A stretch of 64,000 nt of DNA, from the NCBI RefSeq assembly GCF_963576675.1, contig NC_088914.1:80412441-80476440 (forward strand), read 5' to 3'. This document shows positions 33,125 to 43,904 of the stretch, one piece after another; the stretch's first letter is position 1; every line of letters begins with the position of its first letter. Below the pieces are notes generated by a model. It had not been told where the DNA came from. It saw only the letters and a list, made by a program, of their open reading frames with translations, and made no database searches. The translations under genes and the position numbers were made by a program. This stretch comes from Euphorbia lathyris. Its lineage: Eukaryota > Streptophyta > Magnoliopsida > Malpighiales > Euphorbiaceae.

Positions 33125-35194
33125 TGTTAACTAAGGGTAGTTTAGTCTTTTCAGTTTGTTAACCAGAGTTATTAGTTTAGTCAAATAATATCATTAGCTT
33201 TTAGAAGGCTTTGTAATTAATTGATTACTTTACTATTCAATTGAACAATTTTAGAATTTCCTCACCAATTTTGTTATGGTATCAAAGCAATTTCTTCTGT
33301 AATTCTTCTTTCAGATTGAATTTTAGGTCTTATTCTTTTCTTCTTCCTTATTTGGTTCTTCTTCTCTTTGTCACCTTTCTTTCCAGAATAATGTCTTACA
33401 TTGTATCGGTCATCAGAGAGAATGGAAATAACCCAAGGAACAATAAGAATCAAAATCAAGAGCATCCGGATACAAATCAAAATACAAATATGAATCAAGA
33501 CACAAATGTTAGAGGAGGAGGAGGAGGTACGGAGATTCATTATTTTGCAGATATTTCTCAGAATCTGTCTAGTCCATTTTTAATCATTCCATAAAAAATC
33601 CAAGCCTATACTTGGTTACTCAACCTTTAACCAATCGTAACTATTCTCCAGGAGTAAATCAATTAAAGGATCATTAATAGCAAAAAAAAAAAACAATTTT
33701 GTTTTCTTGATGGATCTCTACCTCTCTGTATGATTCGTGTTGCGAATCAACCTAATTGGCATAAATGCAATTAGATAGTTCTATTTTAGTTAAAGCATTC
33801 ACTCTTATCGTCTATCTAGTTTGATACTATGACTCAAGTATGGAAAAATCTCAAGAATCATTTTTCTCAAGTCGATGTCTTACATATTGTAGAGCTTCAA
33901 GATGAAGTTCTGGCAACAACTCAAGAAGATCTGTTAGTCACAAACTATTACACAAAATTACAAGTGATTTGGAAAGATTTTGTTAATTTCCGAATGATTC
34001 CTACTTATCCTTGTACACTAGAGAGTCTAGAGAATTGCTTGGCAATTAAAATAGGAGATAATTACTAATCTAGGCCATTTGAAGTGGTCCATTAACATAT
34101 TTGATTCACTTTGGACAAGAATATCCTTATTTTAATTCACCTTCTTGCTCAGACTCTCAACGTCTTCTTCGTCATCCCAAACCGAGGAAAAGACGGTGGT
34201 TTATAGAGGGAAGAGATTATGTTTCGTTCAACCTTTGAGAATTAGTGTCTGCAGAAGAGGATTGAGATGGAAAGCTCAAAAAATGAGAAAGAAAAAATAT
34301 AACAATTAAACTGTTGCGATGTCGTATTTGTGACGAATTCATCAAATGTAACAAGAGATGTGGCATTTGTAACGAAATGCGATAACTGTTGTCGCATTTG
34401 TGACGAGATGCGATAAATTTCATCACAAATGCGACAGCAATGGAGGAAAATAGAGGAAATTGAAACGATACCGTTATAGATGAAGAAAGAGGCAAGACCA
34501 GTAAGAAAAGCAAGCGTATAAGCTAAAAACATACTATTTCTATAGGAATTTGAACATAATACTTCAATAATCTCAAAAATCGCTAACGATTGGTATTAGA
34601 AATTGAAGAAGATAAATCAGAGAAGAAGTTGAAGAAGAATAAAAAGAAGAAGAAGAAGTGGACGAATGCAAGAAGAAGAAGAAGAAGAAGCGGACGAAGC
34701 GGAAGAAGAAGTTGGAGTAGGAGCAGATGGATCGATCGAATAGAATTAAGGATAATTTTGTCCAAAATGGATGAAAGTGTTTAATTTGGTGAGATGAAAG
34801 CAAAGTGGGTTAGATATGTAAATGGATCTCTTTATTTAGACTATATTTGTAATTTGCTCGCGTATGAGGATCAAGATTTTATAATCAAGTTCTTAACAGG
34901 ACTCAATGTTAATTTTGGTTTAGTCAAAGGACAAATATTAATGATGGAACCATTATCTCTAAATCGTATTTTTAATCTTGTGATACAACATGAAAGAGAT
35001 ATTGAAGGAGCAGTTGTTCAAGTAGCACCAGCTGGTCTAATATCAATTTTACCAAAGCATAAAGAACACACAATTTTCATCCGAGAAGCAATATGGAAAA
35101 AAGGTTACTCGGTGTTCTTATTGTGACAAAGAAGGTCGCACTATTTACAAATGTTTCAAGAATCACTATTATCTACCAAATTTTAAAAACCTAA
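33125..35194 (+). mobile_element. Decayed Ty1-copia element, 5' LTR to mid-gag
   Basis: A candidate 5' LTR (33125-33276) starts TGTTAACTAAGGGTAG. A primer site TGGTATCAAAGC follows at 33277. Gag begins near ATG 33391 (MSYIVSVIREN). Gag UBN2-like pieces follow with stops: VWKNLKNHFSQVDVLHIVEL (from 33829) and EDQDFIIKFLTGLNVNFG (from ~34863). A ~720-bp insertion (about 34070-34795) separates them. The element is cut at 35194 by a MITE, and no pol is found beyond it. Confidence 0.7.
34070..34795. repeat. Insertion in the decayed copia gag, with (GAA)n and GCATTTGTGACGA repeats
   Basis: The ends show weak inverted similarity (TTTGGACAAGAATATCCTTA versus its complement near 34750). 34305-34440 holds degenerate repeats around TCGCATTTGTGACGA that form a hairpin. 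34604-34715 is AAG/GAA-rich simple sequence. ORFs here are composition artefacts. Confidence 0.5.
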
Positions 35195-36298
35195 GAGGGG
35201 TGTTTGTTTCAGCTTTTTGGATGAGCATTTAGCGCTTCATTCCAAACCGCAGGAAATATAGCGTTTGATTAGGTTTATATAACCGCAACGTTTAGCATTT
35301 TCTCAAAACGCTTTTTATAAACAATTGTTTTTAGTTATTTATTATTGACAAAATATCCTTATTATTTGCACAAAATATGTTTATTCCTTAACATTATTTA
35401 TATTTCTACAACATAATTACCGAAAGAACAAGGTTTTGTTGCGTTCAATAAATTTTTTATTTTTTACATAGATTATTTTTATTAATTTGTGTAACACATT
35501 TTTTATTTTATAATAGGATAAAATGCAAAAATATCCCTTTCATTTATAGCTAGAAACAATTTTACCCTTAACGTGTAAAACGGTGCAATTATACCCCTAA
35601 TATTGGTAGCCAAAAATAATTTTACCTCTAACATTAACAAGTAGAGTCAGTTTGAGAAATAATTTATCAATATGTCTTCTTGGTCATGAATATTGTCATC
35701 TACACTTCACATGTGCACCATTTTATCATTGTTAGTAACAGATCACAAACATATGATTAGACGTGAATTTGTTTTTTAAGAAAATTAAAAAAATATTGTC
35801 TTTTGTACGAGTTGGACAAAAATTTCAAATATTTCACCGAATTTATAAATATTAATTTTTAATTCTATTATTAAATCACAATAACATATAAAATCTCTTT
35901 TTTATAGGTACTGATATGTGCAATTGGTGTAGAATAAGAAATAAAATATCTATGTTTTCTAATAATACATGAAATCGACTCAACTTACCAATGTTAGTGG
36001 TAAAATTGCTCGTAGCTGCCAGTGTTATAGGTAAAATTGCATCATTTTAAACGTTAAGAGTAAAATTATTGCTAGTTGTAAACGTTATCACATTTTCCCT
36101 TTTATAATTTCATCGTTGATTAATTTAAAACATGTCAATTTTAGACGTTTTAAATCCGAACAGCAACAGTTCAATATAATTTTATCAAACACTAGTAATT
36201 ACACAACTAATAACAAACAGCTAACAACTTACTGCAACAACAAACAGCTAACAGCAACCGCAACAGTTATTAGTTAACATCTGAACCAAACAAGGCCT
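35195..36298. mobile_element. 1.1-kb MITE-like element, copy A, TSD TAA
   Basis: Ends GAGGGGTGTTTGTTTCAGC and (complement) AGGCCTTGTTTGGTTCAG, with TAA on both sides (35192-35194, 36299-36301). It is homologous over its length to 46969-48094. Both copies contain an inner inverted repeat (GGTAAAATTGC... / ...GCAATTATACCCC), so an older insertion moved with the element. Non-coding. Confidence 0.65.
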
Positions 36299-36301
36299 TA
36301 A

Positions 36302-37040
36302 ATAATGGTGTGTAACTCAAACTTTTTTTAGGATAAAGTTTTAAAAAAAAACACCTCTATTTTTATTTTTGTCAAATTGGTATCTAAAAATTCAAATACT
36401 TGAAAATTTTCTAAACATTTTAATTTTTCGAGTTTTTAATTTGAAATTATTTAGGTGTTATTTTGTGAGAAGAGAAAAATTAAATGTTCAGAGAGAGAAA
36501 ATTCCGAAAATTGTGATTTTGAAAAATAAAAAATTTGGTTTCATAATAAATGTACTAAATAATTTTAATTCTTAGAATTTTCAATTTAGAGTTCGTTAAC
36601 GGTCATTTTTATAGTACCAAACTAAATGATTCTCATTTTTTGTAAAACGAAAAATCACAATCTTCGTCTGGACAAATTTCTTTTCACAGCCCTCTTAGGT
36701 TGTTCAAAAGCTCCAAGTTACCATGAACTTTAAAACATTACAACTTGTTTATTGAAAACAAATAATCCTTCAAGTGTTATGTGGCGGAGCGTGGTCGAAA
36801 CTTCAAAACACTTGTTTATTGAAAACAAATAATCCTTCAAATGTTATGTGGCGGAGCGTGGTCGAAACTTCAAAACATTACAACTAACCCCTATTATCAT
36901 GTGCTTCTAAAAATCCCGGGAAAACAGCAAATTGATCTAGCTTTTTCTAGTGATTTTACGGAACTTAAGAAGAAGGATTGGAATTAGCTAAAATCAGATA
37001 TATTACGTAATTTCTTTAGCGGGTGAAGGTATTCAAGGTC
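36302..37040. repeat. Dispersed repeat and 67-bp tandem duplication
   Basis: 36370-36640 is homologous to 43620-43870 and 60480-60745 (GGTGTT, GAGAGAGAAA, TTGTGATTTTG order conserved). 36744-36877 is a 67-bp unit, starting CTTGTTTATTGAAAAC, repeated twice with one substitution. No gene seen. Confidence 0.6.
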
Positions 37041-37260
37041 TTCTAGAGCAGCTAGTCCCAGCGAAGTTGCGTTTTACCGGGATTTTTCGACCAGTCAATA
37101 ACCATACCCATCAAGGATCGGACTTGGTTTCGCCAGACATCTGTCTCTTCCGTAGTAGATGCTTCCGTACACCGACTCTTCTTTCGAATGAATAGGGCTC
37201 CAAACTGCTCTTGGAGAGTCTTTCTCTGCCTCAACAGATGAGATTCTTTGGTTTCAAAAG
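37041..37260 (-). other. Unidentified higher-GC coding-like segment
   Basis: A block with markedly higher GC than its surroundings encodes, on the minus strand, 60 codons (SRCTEASTTEETDVWRNQVR ... GKTQLRWD). Family not recognised. It could be a captured gene fragment or an organelle-derived piece. Confidence 0.3.
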
Positions 37261-37494
37261 TCTAGAATAGAATGAGTTGGATTCAACAAGGGGATAGGAA
37301 CACGCGTATTGCCACATAGTATTTGAAGAGTTATAAACAAGATGCGTTATTAGTTATAATATCTTAAAGTTTGGAGTTTTTGGACAAATTAGGGACCTTA
37401 AAAATGTATTCAGACTTTTCATATAAATGTGTAACTAGAACTATTAACCGCGTGCTTGAAGTTCCTCTGTATTTTCTTATCAAATTAAACACTC

Positions 37495-37516
37495 TATATA
37501 TACACACACACACATA
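37495..37516. repeat. (TA)n(CA)n microsatellite
   Basis: TATATATACACACACACACA. Simple sequence only. Confidence 0.8.
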
Positions 37517-37650
37517 AACCTCTATTTTCCAACTCAATCTCTATATTCATTCTGATGAGAATTAGTTCCTGCGCATGAAAGAAAATTAGAGATTTAAATG
37601 ATAGCAGCATTCAAACTGCAATCATACATCTGATGAGTCTGCAGTCCATG

Positions 37651-38351
37651 TTATGTGATCTTCGAAACCTGATCATGAAACTCAGCATCAGTGATCGTTG
37701 TGCTTGTAGCTACAAAATTAATTAGTTCAGATTTAAGTAGACTAAATATGTAAGCAATTGAATCGTACCTCGAACTGCAGCATCTCTGAAAAAATCATTA
37801 GCCACAGAAGTTCCTCTAACAGCACCAGAAAATTCTACTACAGAGGCCGAATCCTTCTCCTTGTTTGGTTCTCTTTTTGTGTTCAATCCAGCTGCACGAT
37901 CTGAAGGTTTAAGTGCCACAAGCACGGTTGAAGCAGTAAAAACAGGACATCCTCTAGCCGCAGAAGCAGCAGCAGACGTCGAATCCTTTTCCTTGTTGAA
38001 TTCTCTTGATGTGTTCGATCCGGCTAAACGATCTGAAGGTTTAGGAGTCACAAGCAAGGTTGAAGAAGCAATAGTATTATTTGGCACAGCAGGTATTGGA
38101 TCCTTTTCCTTCTTTGATTCCCTTGATGTGTTCGACGAAATGCCTGAAAGAGTAAAGTTATTTGGCAGCACATCCTTCTTTTGTGTCAAATTGGAGCTCT
38201 GTTGTTTGTCCTTTAGGCCATTCACCTCTGAATATGCAATGCTGTTTACGGCTGAACCATTGTTTTCACTTGGATTTGAACACTCAGTTTTAGAAAATGC
38301 ACTGCTTCTCTTAAGAACTGGCTTTTGTTCTTCATGTGAATTCGTTTCCCC
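37651..38351 (-). pseudogene. C-terminal extension of the RPW8-like gene, beyond the in-frame TGA
   Basis: Continues the same frame: GETNSHEEQKPVLKRSS, then a Ser/Lys-rich tail with three ~45-residue repeats built on SNTSRE-x2-KEKD and (V/T)PKPSDRLAG-like units, probably disordered. The open frame ends at 37722. Alternatively a short 59-bp GT-AG intron (37768-37710) would join AVRG to a last exon encoding TSTTITDAEFHDQVSKIT and a stop at 37651-37653. An intron that short is unusual in plants. There is no other gene on this strand nearby. Confidence 0.5.
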
Positions 38352-39005
38352 TCATCCTGATCCAGCTGGTGCAGGTGCTGCAGAGAGCGTACGATTCGAC
38401 GAAACACCCTTCCCTGAAGTGGATGCGGATTCCTTGTGATCCACAGAAGATAAAACAGTACTGTTTATACTATTTGGATGTTTATTCTGCATCAGCTCTT
38501 CAGGTTTTACAGTAGTGTCTCTTGTCTCAAATTCAAATTGAGCTTTCTTTATACTATTCCTTGCTTCTACTTGCAGAGTGTTAACAAGTATTCTGTTGAA
38601 AGTTTCCAGGCAATTATCAAACCCCTGAAGTTCTTCTGTCAGGAATCGAGGCTTTGATTTTTCGAAACAAAAACAGTATTTCTCTGCTTCTGAAATGCAA
38701 TTGCGGACATGTTTCTCTCCTTCCCTCAAATCTTTCATGAATATCTCTGCTTCTTTACTCAAACACACTTGTTTTGCTTTTTGTAGATTGACAAGGATGG
38801 ATTCTAGCTTAGATTCAATGCTTCTAAAAACAGGTTCTTTCCTTTCTGTTTTCTTGTCTTGCACCACTTGTAACAACCTTTGAACTTCATCTTTTACTTC
38901 ATCACGAGTTGGATACTGAGTCACTTTGCCTATTCCAGCACCACGCTTGATGTATTTAACCTGTACTGAAATCTCAATCGAATCCCTTTCTTGTTCTACC
39001 GGCAT
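38352..39005 (-). CDS. RPW8-like domain protein, N-terminal part
   Basis: 217 codons from MPVEQERDSIEISV. Residues ~65-165 show the helical pattern of RPW8 domains, found in plant resistance proteins and helper NLRs: FRSIESKLESIL, EIFMKDLREGEKHVRNC, an aromatic stretch, then a helix with FDNCLETFNRIL and LQVEARNSIKKAQFE. The N-terminal ~60 residues are not recognised and show no membrane segment. The ORF ends at TGA (38352-38354) after APAPAGSG, but the frame stays open downstream (see 37651-38351). The duplicated copy has TTA at this codon. Family assignment is by eye and moderate. Confidence 0.55.
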   Translation of the reverse strand: MPVEQERDSIEISVQVKYIKRGAGIGKVTQYPTRDEVKDEVQRLLQVVQDKKTERKEPVFRSIESKLESILVNLQKAKQVCLSKEAEIFMKDLREGEKHVRNCISEAEKYCFCFEKSKPRFLTEELQGFDNCLETFNRILVNTLQVEARNSIKKAQFEFETRDTTVKPEELMQNKHPNSINSTVLSSVDHKESASTSGKGVSSNRTLSAAPAPAGSG

Positions 39006-39109
39006 AACCTTACTTGGATTTTTCGTTCTTATATCTTGCTTTTGCTTATATTTGTTGGACTTTTCTTGGCAGCACCAACATTATAAGATGATCAGTTATC
39101 CTAAAACCA

Positions 39110-39480
39110 ATTATTGAACTTTGGATTCCAATTAATTACTTTAGTGGCTTAATACATTATATGCCCTGAACTTATCCAAAAAGTTTTGATTAGCACTCTG
39201 AACTTTCAAAGTGTCTCAATAGCTCCTTCAATTTGCATAAAAGGTTCAGTTAGCCCCTGAACTTGCGCAAAATGTAATCAATTGATCACTCGATATAAAA
39301 AAAGTTAGTTAATTGATCACTCGGTTGTAAAAAAGTAAGTTAAATTCAGAAAGCTAACTGAACATTTTATGCAAGTTTAGAAAGATATTGGGACAATTTT
39401 TAGAGTTTAGAAGGCGAATCAAGATTTTTGGACAAGTTCATAGAAAGAAAGATGACCTACTTTAATTAACTATGTAGTTA
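39110..39480. repeat. Hairpin repeat upstream of the RPW8-like gene
   Basis: Arms around CCTGAACTT...TCCAAAAAG and TTTTTGGACAAGTTCA pair across ~300 bp. A diverged counterpart occupies the matching place in the second gene copy (46020-46400). Non-coding. Confidence 0.55.
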
Positions 39481-40139
39481 GTTAGGCCCATTCGTTATGT
39501 TCTTTGGCTTCTTAATAATAAAGGCATCAGTATCTTTCATCAATTCCCCTCCACAAAATCATCTGCTTTAGAGAATAAACATCTACCTTTAATTTCTTCA
39601 AGTTTTCTTTGCTTTTTTTCTCTTGTTCCCTCGCAATTCACAAACCAAATTAAAAAATATATGTACCTTTTTCTTTTATAAAAAACAAACAAACAAAAAT
39701 AAAATCCAAATGGTTCCTCGTCGTATTTGGAGAGAGAAAATTAAAGTGTGATTTTTCATTTTTCAATACATATAAACTATGTGGATTGGGGAAACTTTTG
39801 ATATATCATCCAACTTGTGAGAAAATAGATGGCTCTGCTAGGTTTTTTTACATTTTTCTCTTTTGACCATCCTTCACTTTGGATCATACTTGTAAAATAG
39901 AGATTCGACTTGCAAATCAAATTTCTCATTTTGTGACTTGAATGAATGAATGGAATCGTTATAAAAAATATAATATTTACGATGTTGAACTCAAAATATT
40001 ATCAAATATTAATCTAGAAAGGCAATTTTAACATAAAAAAAGAAATCATATCAATCACGTATTTAAAATTCAAATGTAATGCAAATGCAATCCTAATAAA
40101 ACTGATTCACAAATCGGACTTTGTTTAATAACTTAGTGG
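39481..40139. other. Upstream flank of the RPW8-like gene (segmental copy A), non-coding
   Basis: 39500-39760 matches 46440-46745. The rest is AT-rich with no feature seen. Confidence 0.45.
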
Positions 40140-40805
40140 AGATGGAGAGTTTGACTCAGTCTTTTTGTCTTCTTGTAACGGAGAATGGTTATTTTTACCA
40201 TGCTCTTTGGGACAGACATTATAGGAGGAGATGTGTGCAAGGTTGTCTTTAGTTTCTTTCTTTCTAGCTCCATTCACCCGGGTCTAAATTCTTATTTAAT
40301 GGTGTTGCTCCTAAGGTGGAAAGGTGCTTTACAGATTGAAAACTCCAGACCTATTGCGATATGAAATTTTAGTTTTAAAATTGTTTCGAAAATCCTTGTT
40401 GATTTTCTTACGGATCTGGCTTCCAAAATTGTCCTACAAAAACCAATTTGGTTTTGTGAAAAGGAGAAATATTCATCACTATATTACAGCTGCGCCTGAA
40501 GGTACTAATATGCTTAACAAAAAATGTTACAGAGGTAATATGGCAATTAAAATTGATATTCGTAAAGCTTTTGACACCCTTAACTAGAATTTTCTCCTTT
40601 AGGTTTTGGAAGCTTTTGGTTTTTCGCTTAATTTTCGAGATTGGATTTTGAATATTTCATCATCTTCTCATGTTTCAATTCTTACTGGGGGTTATGTCCA
40701 TGGATATTTTTCGGGGGGAGTCCGACATGGGATCCTCCCTACTTTGTTTGGAATTGCTGAGGACTTTCTTAGTAGATGGTTAATGACTCTTATGGTTTGC
40801 TAGAT
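40140..40805 (+). pseudogene. LINE (non-LTR) reverse transcriptase fragment
   Basis: Pieces of an L1-type RT: NQFGFVKRRNIHHYI, MAIKIDIRKAFDTLN, an in-frame stop, then VLEAFGFSLNFRDWI, GYVHGYFSGGVRHG and FGIAEDFLSRWL. The usual G-V-R-Q-G-D-P-L-S-P-L region is shortened. Upstream, ENSRPIAI-like coding is frameshifted. Both the endonuclease and the 3' end are missing, so it is a dead internal fragment abutting the second RPW8-like copy. Confidence 0.8.
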
Positions 40806-40806
40806 T

Positions 40807-41475
40807 CTATGAGTATGCAATGCTGTTTACGGTTGAACCATTATTTTCACTTGGATTTGACCACTCGTATTTAGAAATTGCACTAATACTCTTAAGAACT
40901 TGCTTTTGTTCTTGATGTGAATTCGAGTCCCCTAATCCTGGTCCAGTTGGTGCACATGCTGCATAGAGTGTACGATTCCACAAAACACCCTTCCCTGAAA
41001 TGGATCTGAGCTCCTTGCATAGTTATTAAAGGCGCAAGGCGCACTAAGGCGCAAGGGGGGTTCTAGAGCCTTGGCGCAAGGCGCAACTTAAGGCGCGCGC
41101 CCAAGCGACTCGAGACGCACCAAAAAAAATCATAAATTCATAATACTAGTCACAAATAGTCAAATACCTACAATAAAACCATAAAATGCATGAGTTAAGT
41201 TCTAGTTAACTACTAAGGCATAATGTCTGCTGCGATATGTGTAGTAAAAACTTTCGATCTTTGTATGTCTCTGTTTTTCTTTTATTTTCTGAATTTAAAA
41301 AACCCTAAAATACCCTAACCCTAAAACACATCAAAACCCTAAAATACCCTAAGGTAGCCAAGGCGCGCGCCTGACTGACCAAGGCGCTAAGGCTGGAGCC
41401 TTAGCCAGGGCGCGCCTTTAATAACTATGGCTCCTTGTGATCCACAAAAAATAAAACAGTAATGTTGATGTTATC
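40807..41475 (-). pseudogene. Second copy of the RPW8-like gene, 3' part, split by a MITE
   Basis: 40807-41017 and 41438-41475 match 38230-38480 with scattered substitutions. The hAT MITE 41018-41429 sits between them. At the codon that is TGA in the first copy, this one has TTA (40933-40935). Homology stops at ~41475 and resumes at 45657. Confidence 0.8.
41018..41429. mobile_element. hAT-type MITE, TSD GCTCCTTG
   Basis: 412 bp. Terminal inverted repeats CATAGTTATTAAAGGCGC / GCGCCTTTAATAACTATG. Perfect 8-bp duplication GCTCCTTG at 41010-41017 and 41430-41437. The intact gene copy A supplies the empty site. Interior has GGCGC-rich subterminal repeats and no ORF. Confidence 0.95.
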
Positions 41476-42900
41476 AGAGGCGGCTCTGGGCTATGAAACG
41501 AGGGACACCCGCCTAGCGCCCATAACGGTCAGTTTTGGTCCCTTGTGTTATGAGAATAAGTTCCTAGGGGGGTTGTTAAAAGAACTATTTAAAATTTTAA
41601 GTATTTAGGTTGTTTTATCTTCTCAGATTTAAATAGCACAATGATACTGAGTGTTGTCAGAGACAACTTTAGTTTTAGTCAGCGACTAAAGTTGTTTCTG
41701 AGGTTGGTTCAGAAAATAGCATTTGGTAGTCTATTCCTGAACACAACACTAGATCAAGCAACTCAGTGGCTTCAAGTTAAGCATTTTCTTAGTAAATATA
41801 AAGCAAGCAAGTATAGGAGATAAGGGATAAAGATACTACTCAACAGTTTATCCTGGTTAGGCCTCCTGTCTACATCCAGTCACTGGAATTCCTTTTCCGA
41901 GCTTTAATCCACTACCGAGCTTTTGGGTAGAGCACAAACCCCTTACAATAGTCAGCGAGCAGTTACAGAGTACCGTCCTCTATAAACCTATACTCAGCAC
42001 TATCTAACTCTGAGTGCTAAATACCGAGCAACTCAGGGTCTCCTAAATAAATTTACTGATTGATAAAGTTTTGTTTTATAACAAAGAACACTTGAATGAT
42101 CTAATCTATTGTTTACATAGAAGAATAAGAGTTTGAGTAAAGTCTTTGCTTTGCTTTTAGAGGGAACTTCATTTATAAATTTGCTCAGAGTTTTGGCTTG
42201 TTGAAGATCAAGTTCCAATGAAGCAAATGACATGTCTTTTATAGTGACACTTCAAGCATCGGTCATTTCAAATTTCGAAATAACCGTTGGAGAGAAACGG
42301 CTCTGCTGTCCCTTTCATCCTCAGCGCTCATTGTCACGGCCAATAAGAACGAAGTCTTTCTATCTCTATGTGTCTTGTTCAGCAGCGCTTCAGTTGCTTT
42401 ACTCAGAGCCTTTAGATGGTCTCACCATTTTTGGCAAAGATTCCATTGCGTCTGAATCTTTCCATAATTGGATAGCCTTTGTCTGCAAGTTAGAGAGTCA
42501 ACTTTGAAGCTTGTCTGCCTTCTCTTTTGCCCTTCAAAGTCAGCAGCTTCGTTGTGAAGGCGTTGTCTTTCCTTCTGGATCCTTCTTTCCGCTAGGCTGA
42601 GTGGATCCAAAAGCCTTTGATCTGTTTGACTTTCTTCTTTGCTTTCTCGGGCCATGACTTGGCTTATGGGCTTGAGCTTTATCTTTAATTTCTTTTGCAC
42701 TTAGAATTTAATTTATCAAAGACACTCAACAAACACATTAGTAATAACAATTTAAAGCTTTTAAATTTAATGCGTTGGGGATTTATCTCAGGGATTTTAA
42801 TTCTAATTTAAATAGATTCGTCAAATCGAAATTAGTGTGAAAATGTGTTTCAACAATTAGGGGCCCAAAAAAATATTTTTATAGTGTGGATATAAATACA
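41476..42900 (-). repeat. LTR-like block nested in a hAT-like relic
   Basis: The outer edges (CAGAGGCGGCTCTGGGC at 41475 and AGGGGCCCAAAAAAATATTT at 42859) look like a decayed hAT-type element. Between them, the minus strand from 42857 starts TGTTGAAACACATTTTCAC, as a copia SIRE-like LTR would, and runs to about 41640. No second LTR, target duplication or coding region is seen, so a solo LTR is only a suggestion. Confidence 0.35.
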
Positions 42901-43007
42901 GATTTGAATATGTAACATTAGAATTAATAGGTTGAGTTTATATGAGGAGTTGTCTAATGATTCTATTTTAACTTGAAGTTGGAGGTTCGAACCTCTTTTT
43001 TCCTATA

Positions 43008-43620
43008 TATTTTTTTCTCCCCCACTTTATTTTATCACTATTAAATATATATTTTTTCCATTTATTTACTCTCATGAATTATTACTATAATTTCTATGTT
43101 TTCTTAAATCTAAATTATCAATTTATATATCCAATAAAAAAAATAACCATTTAAATTTTTCACATTATTATTAGGGTAAATTACACACATGGCCACTGAG
43201 CTTTACCATTTTAATATAGTGGATACTGAAATTCAATTCTTAACAGTATGACCACCGAACTTTACCATTTTAATATTGTGGTCATTTTTCAAGTACTTTC
43301 AAATATTTTTTTCCTCCCCCACCTTATTTTATCACTATTAAATATATATTTTTTCCATTTATTTACTCTCATGAATGGTTACTATAATTTCTATGTTTCC
43401 TTAAATCTAAATTATCAATTTATATATTCAATAAAAAAAATAACCTTTTAATTTTTTCACATCATTATTATTAGGGTAAATTACACCCATGGCCACTGAA
43501 CTTTACCATTTTAATATTGTGGCCACTGAAGTTCAATTCTTAACAGTATGGCCATCGAACTTTACACTTTTTAACACTGGTAGCCACTCAACACCTCAAA
43601 ACGACCATTGACGACCTCAA
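43008..43620. repeat. 297-bp tandem duplication with Mutator-like ends
   Basis: The unit TTTATCACTATTAAATATATA...GGGTAAATTACAC...TGGCCACTGA occurs at ~43028 and again ~43325 (period 297), with a partial third match. GGGTAAATTACACC(C/A)ATGGCCACTGA resembles the inner end of the Mutator-like element at 60394-61132. Confidence 0.7.
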
Positions 43621-43904
43621 AATAAAAATTTGAAGAGTTAATAATATTCTAAGGAACTTTAATTCTTGAAAATTTTCGTTTTGAGGTCATTTAGGTGTTG
43701 TTTGGTTAGGAGAGAGAAAGTAATTTTTTAGAGAGAGAAAGCTCCAAAAAATATGATTTTGGAAAATAAAAAATGTGGTTTCTTGGTAAATATCATTCTG
43801 AACAACTTTAATTCTTGAATATTTTCATTTTAAGGTCGTTAACGGTCATTTTGATGAGTTAGTTAATATTTTCACCCTAGGTTTATTTTCCCTTGCTTTC
43901 TTTT

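Noticed and set aside
34590..34784. Lys/Arg-rich ORF
   Set aside because: Caused by the AAG/GAA simple repeat. Both strands are open, giving KKK and FFF proteins, which shows low complexity.
38352..39005. BAG-domain co-chaperone
   Set aside because: The helical segment was compared by eye with BAG domains. The GEKHVRNC and LDxxLxxF-like pattern fits RPW8 better, although not decisively.
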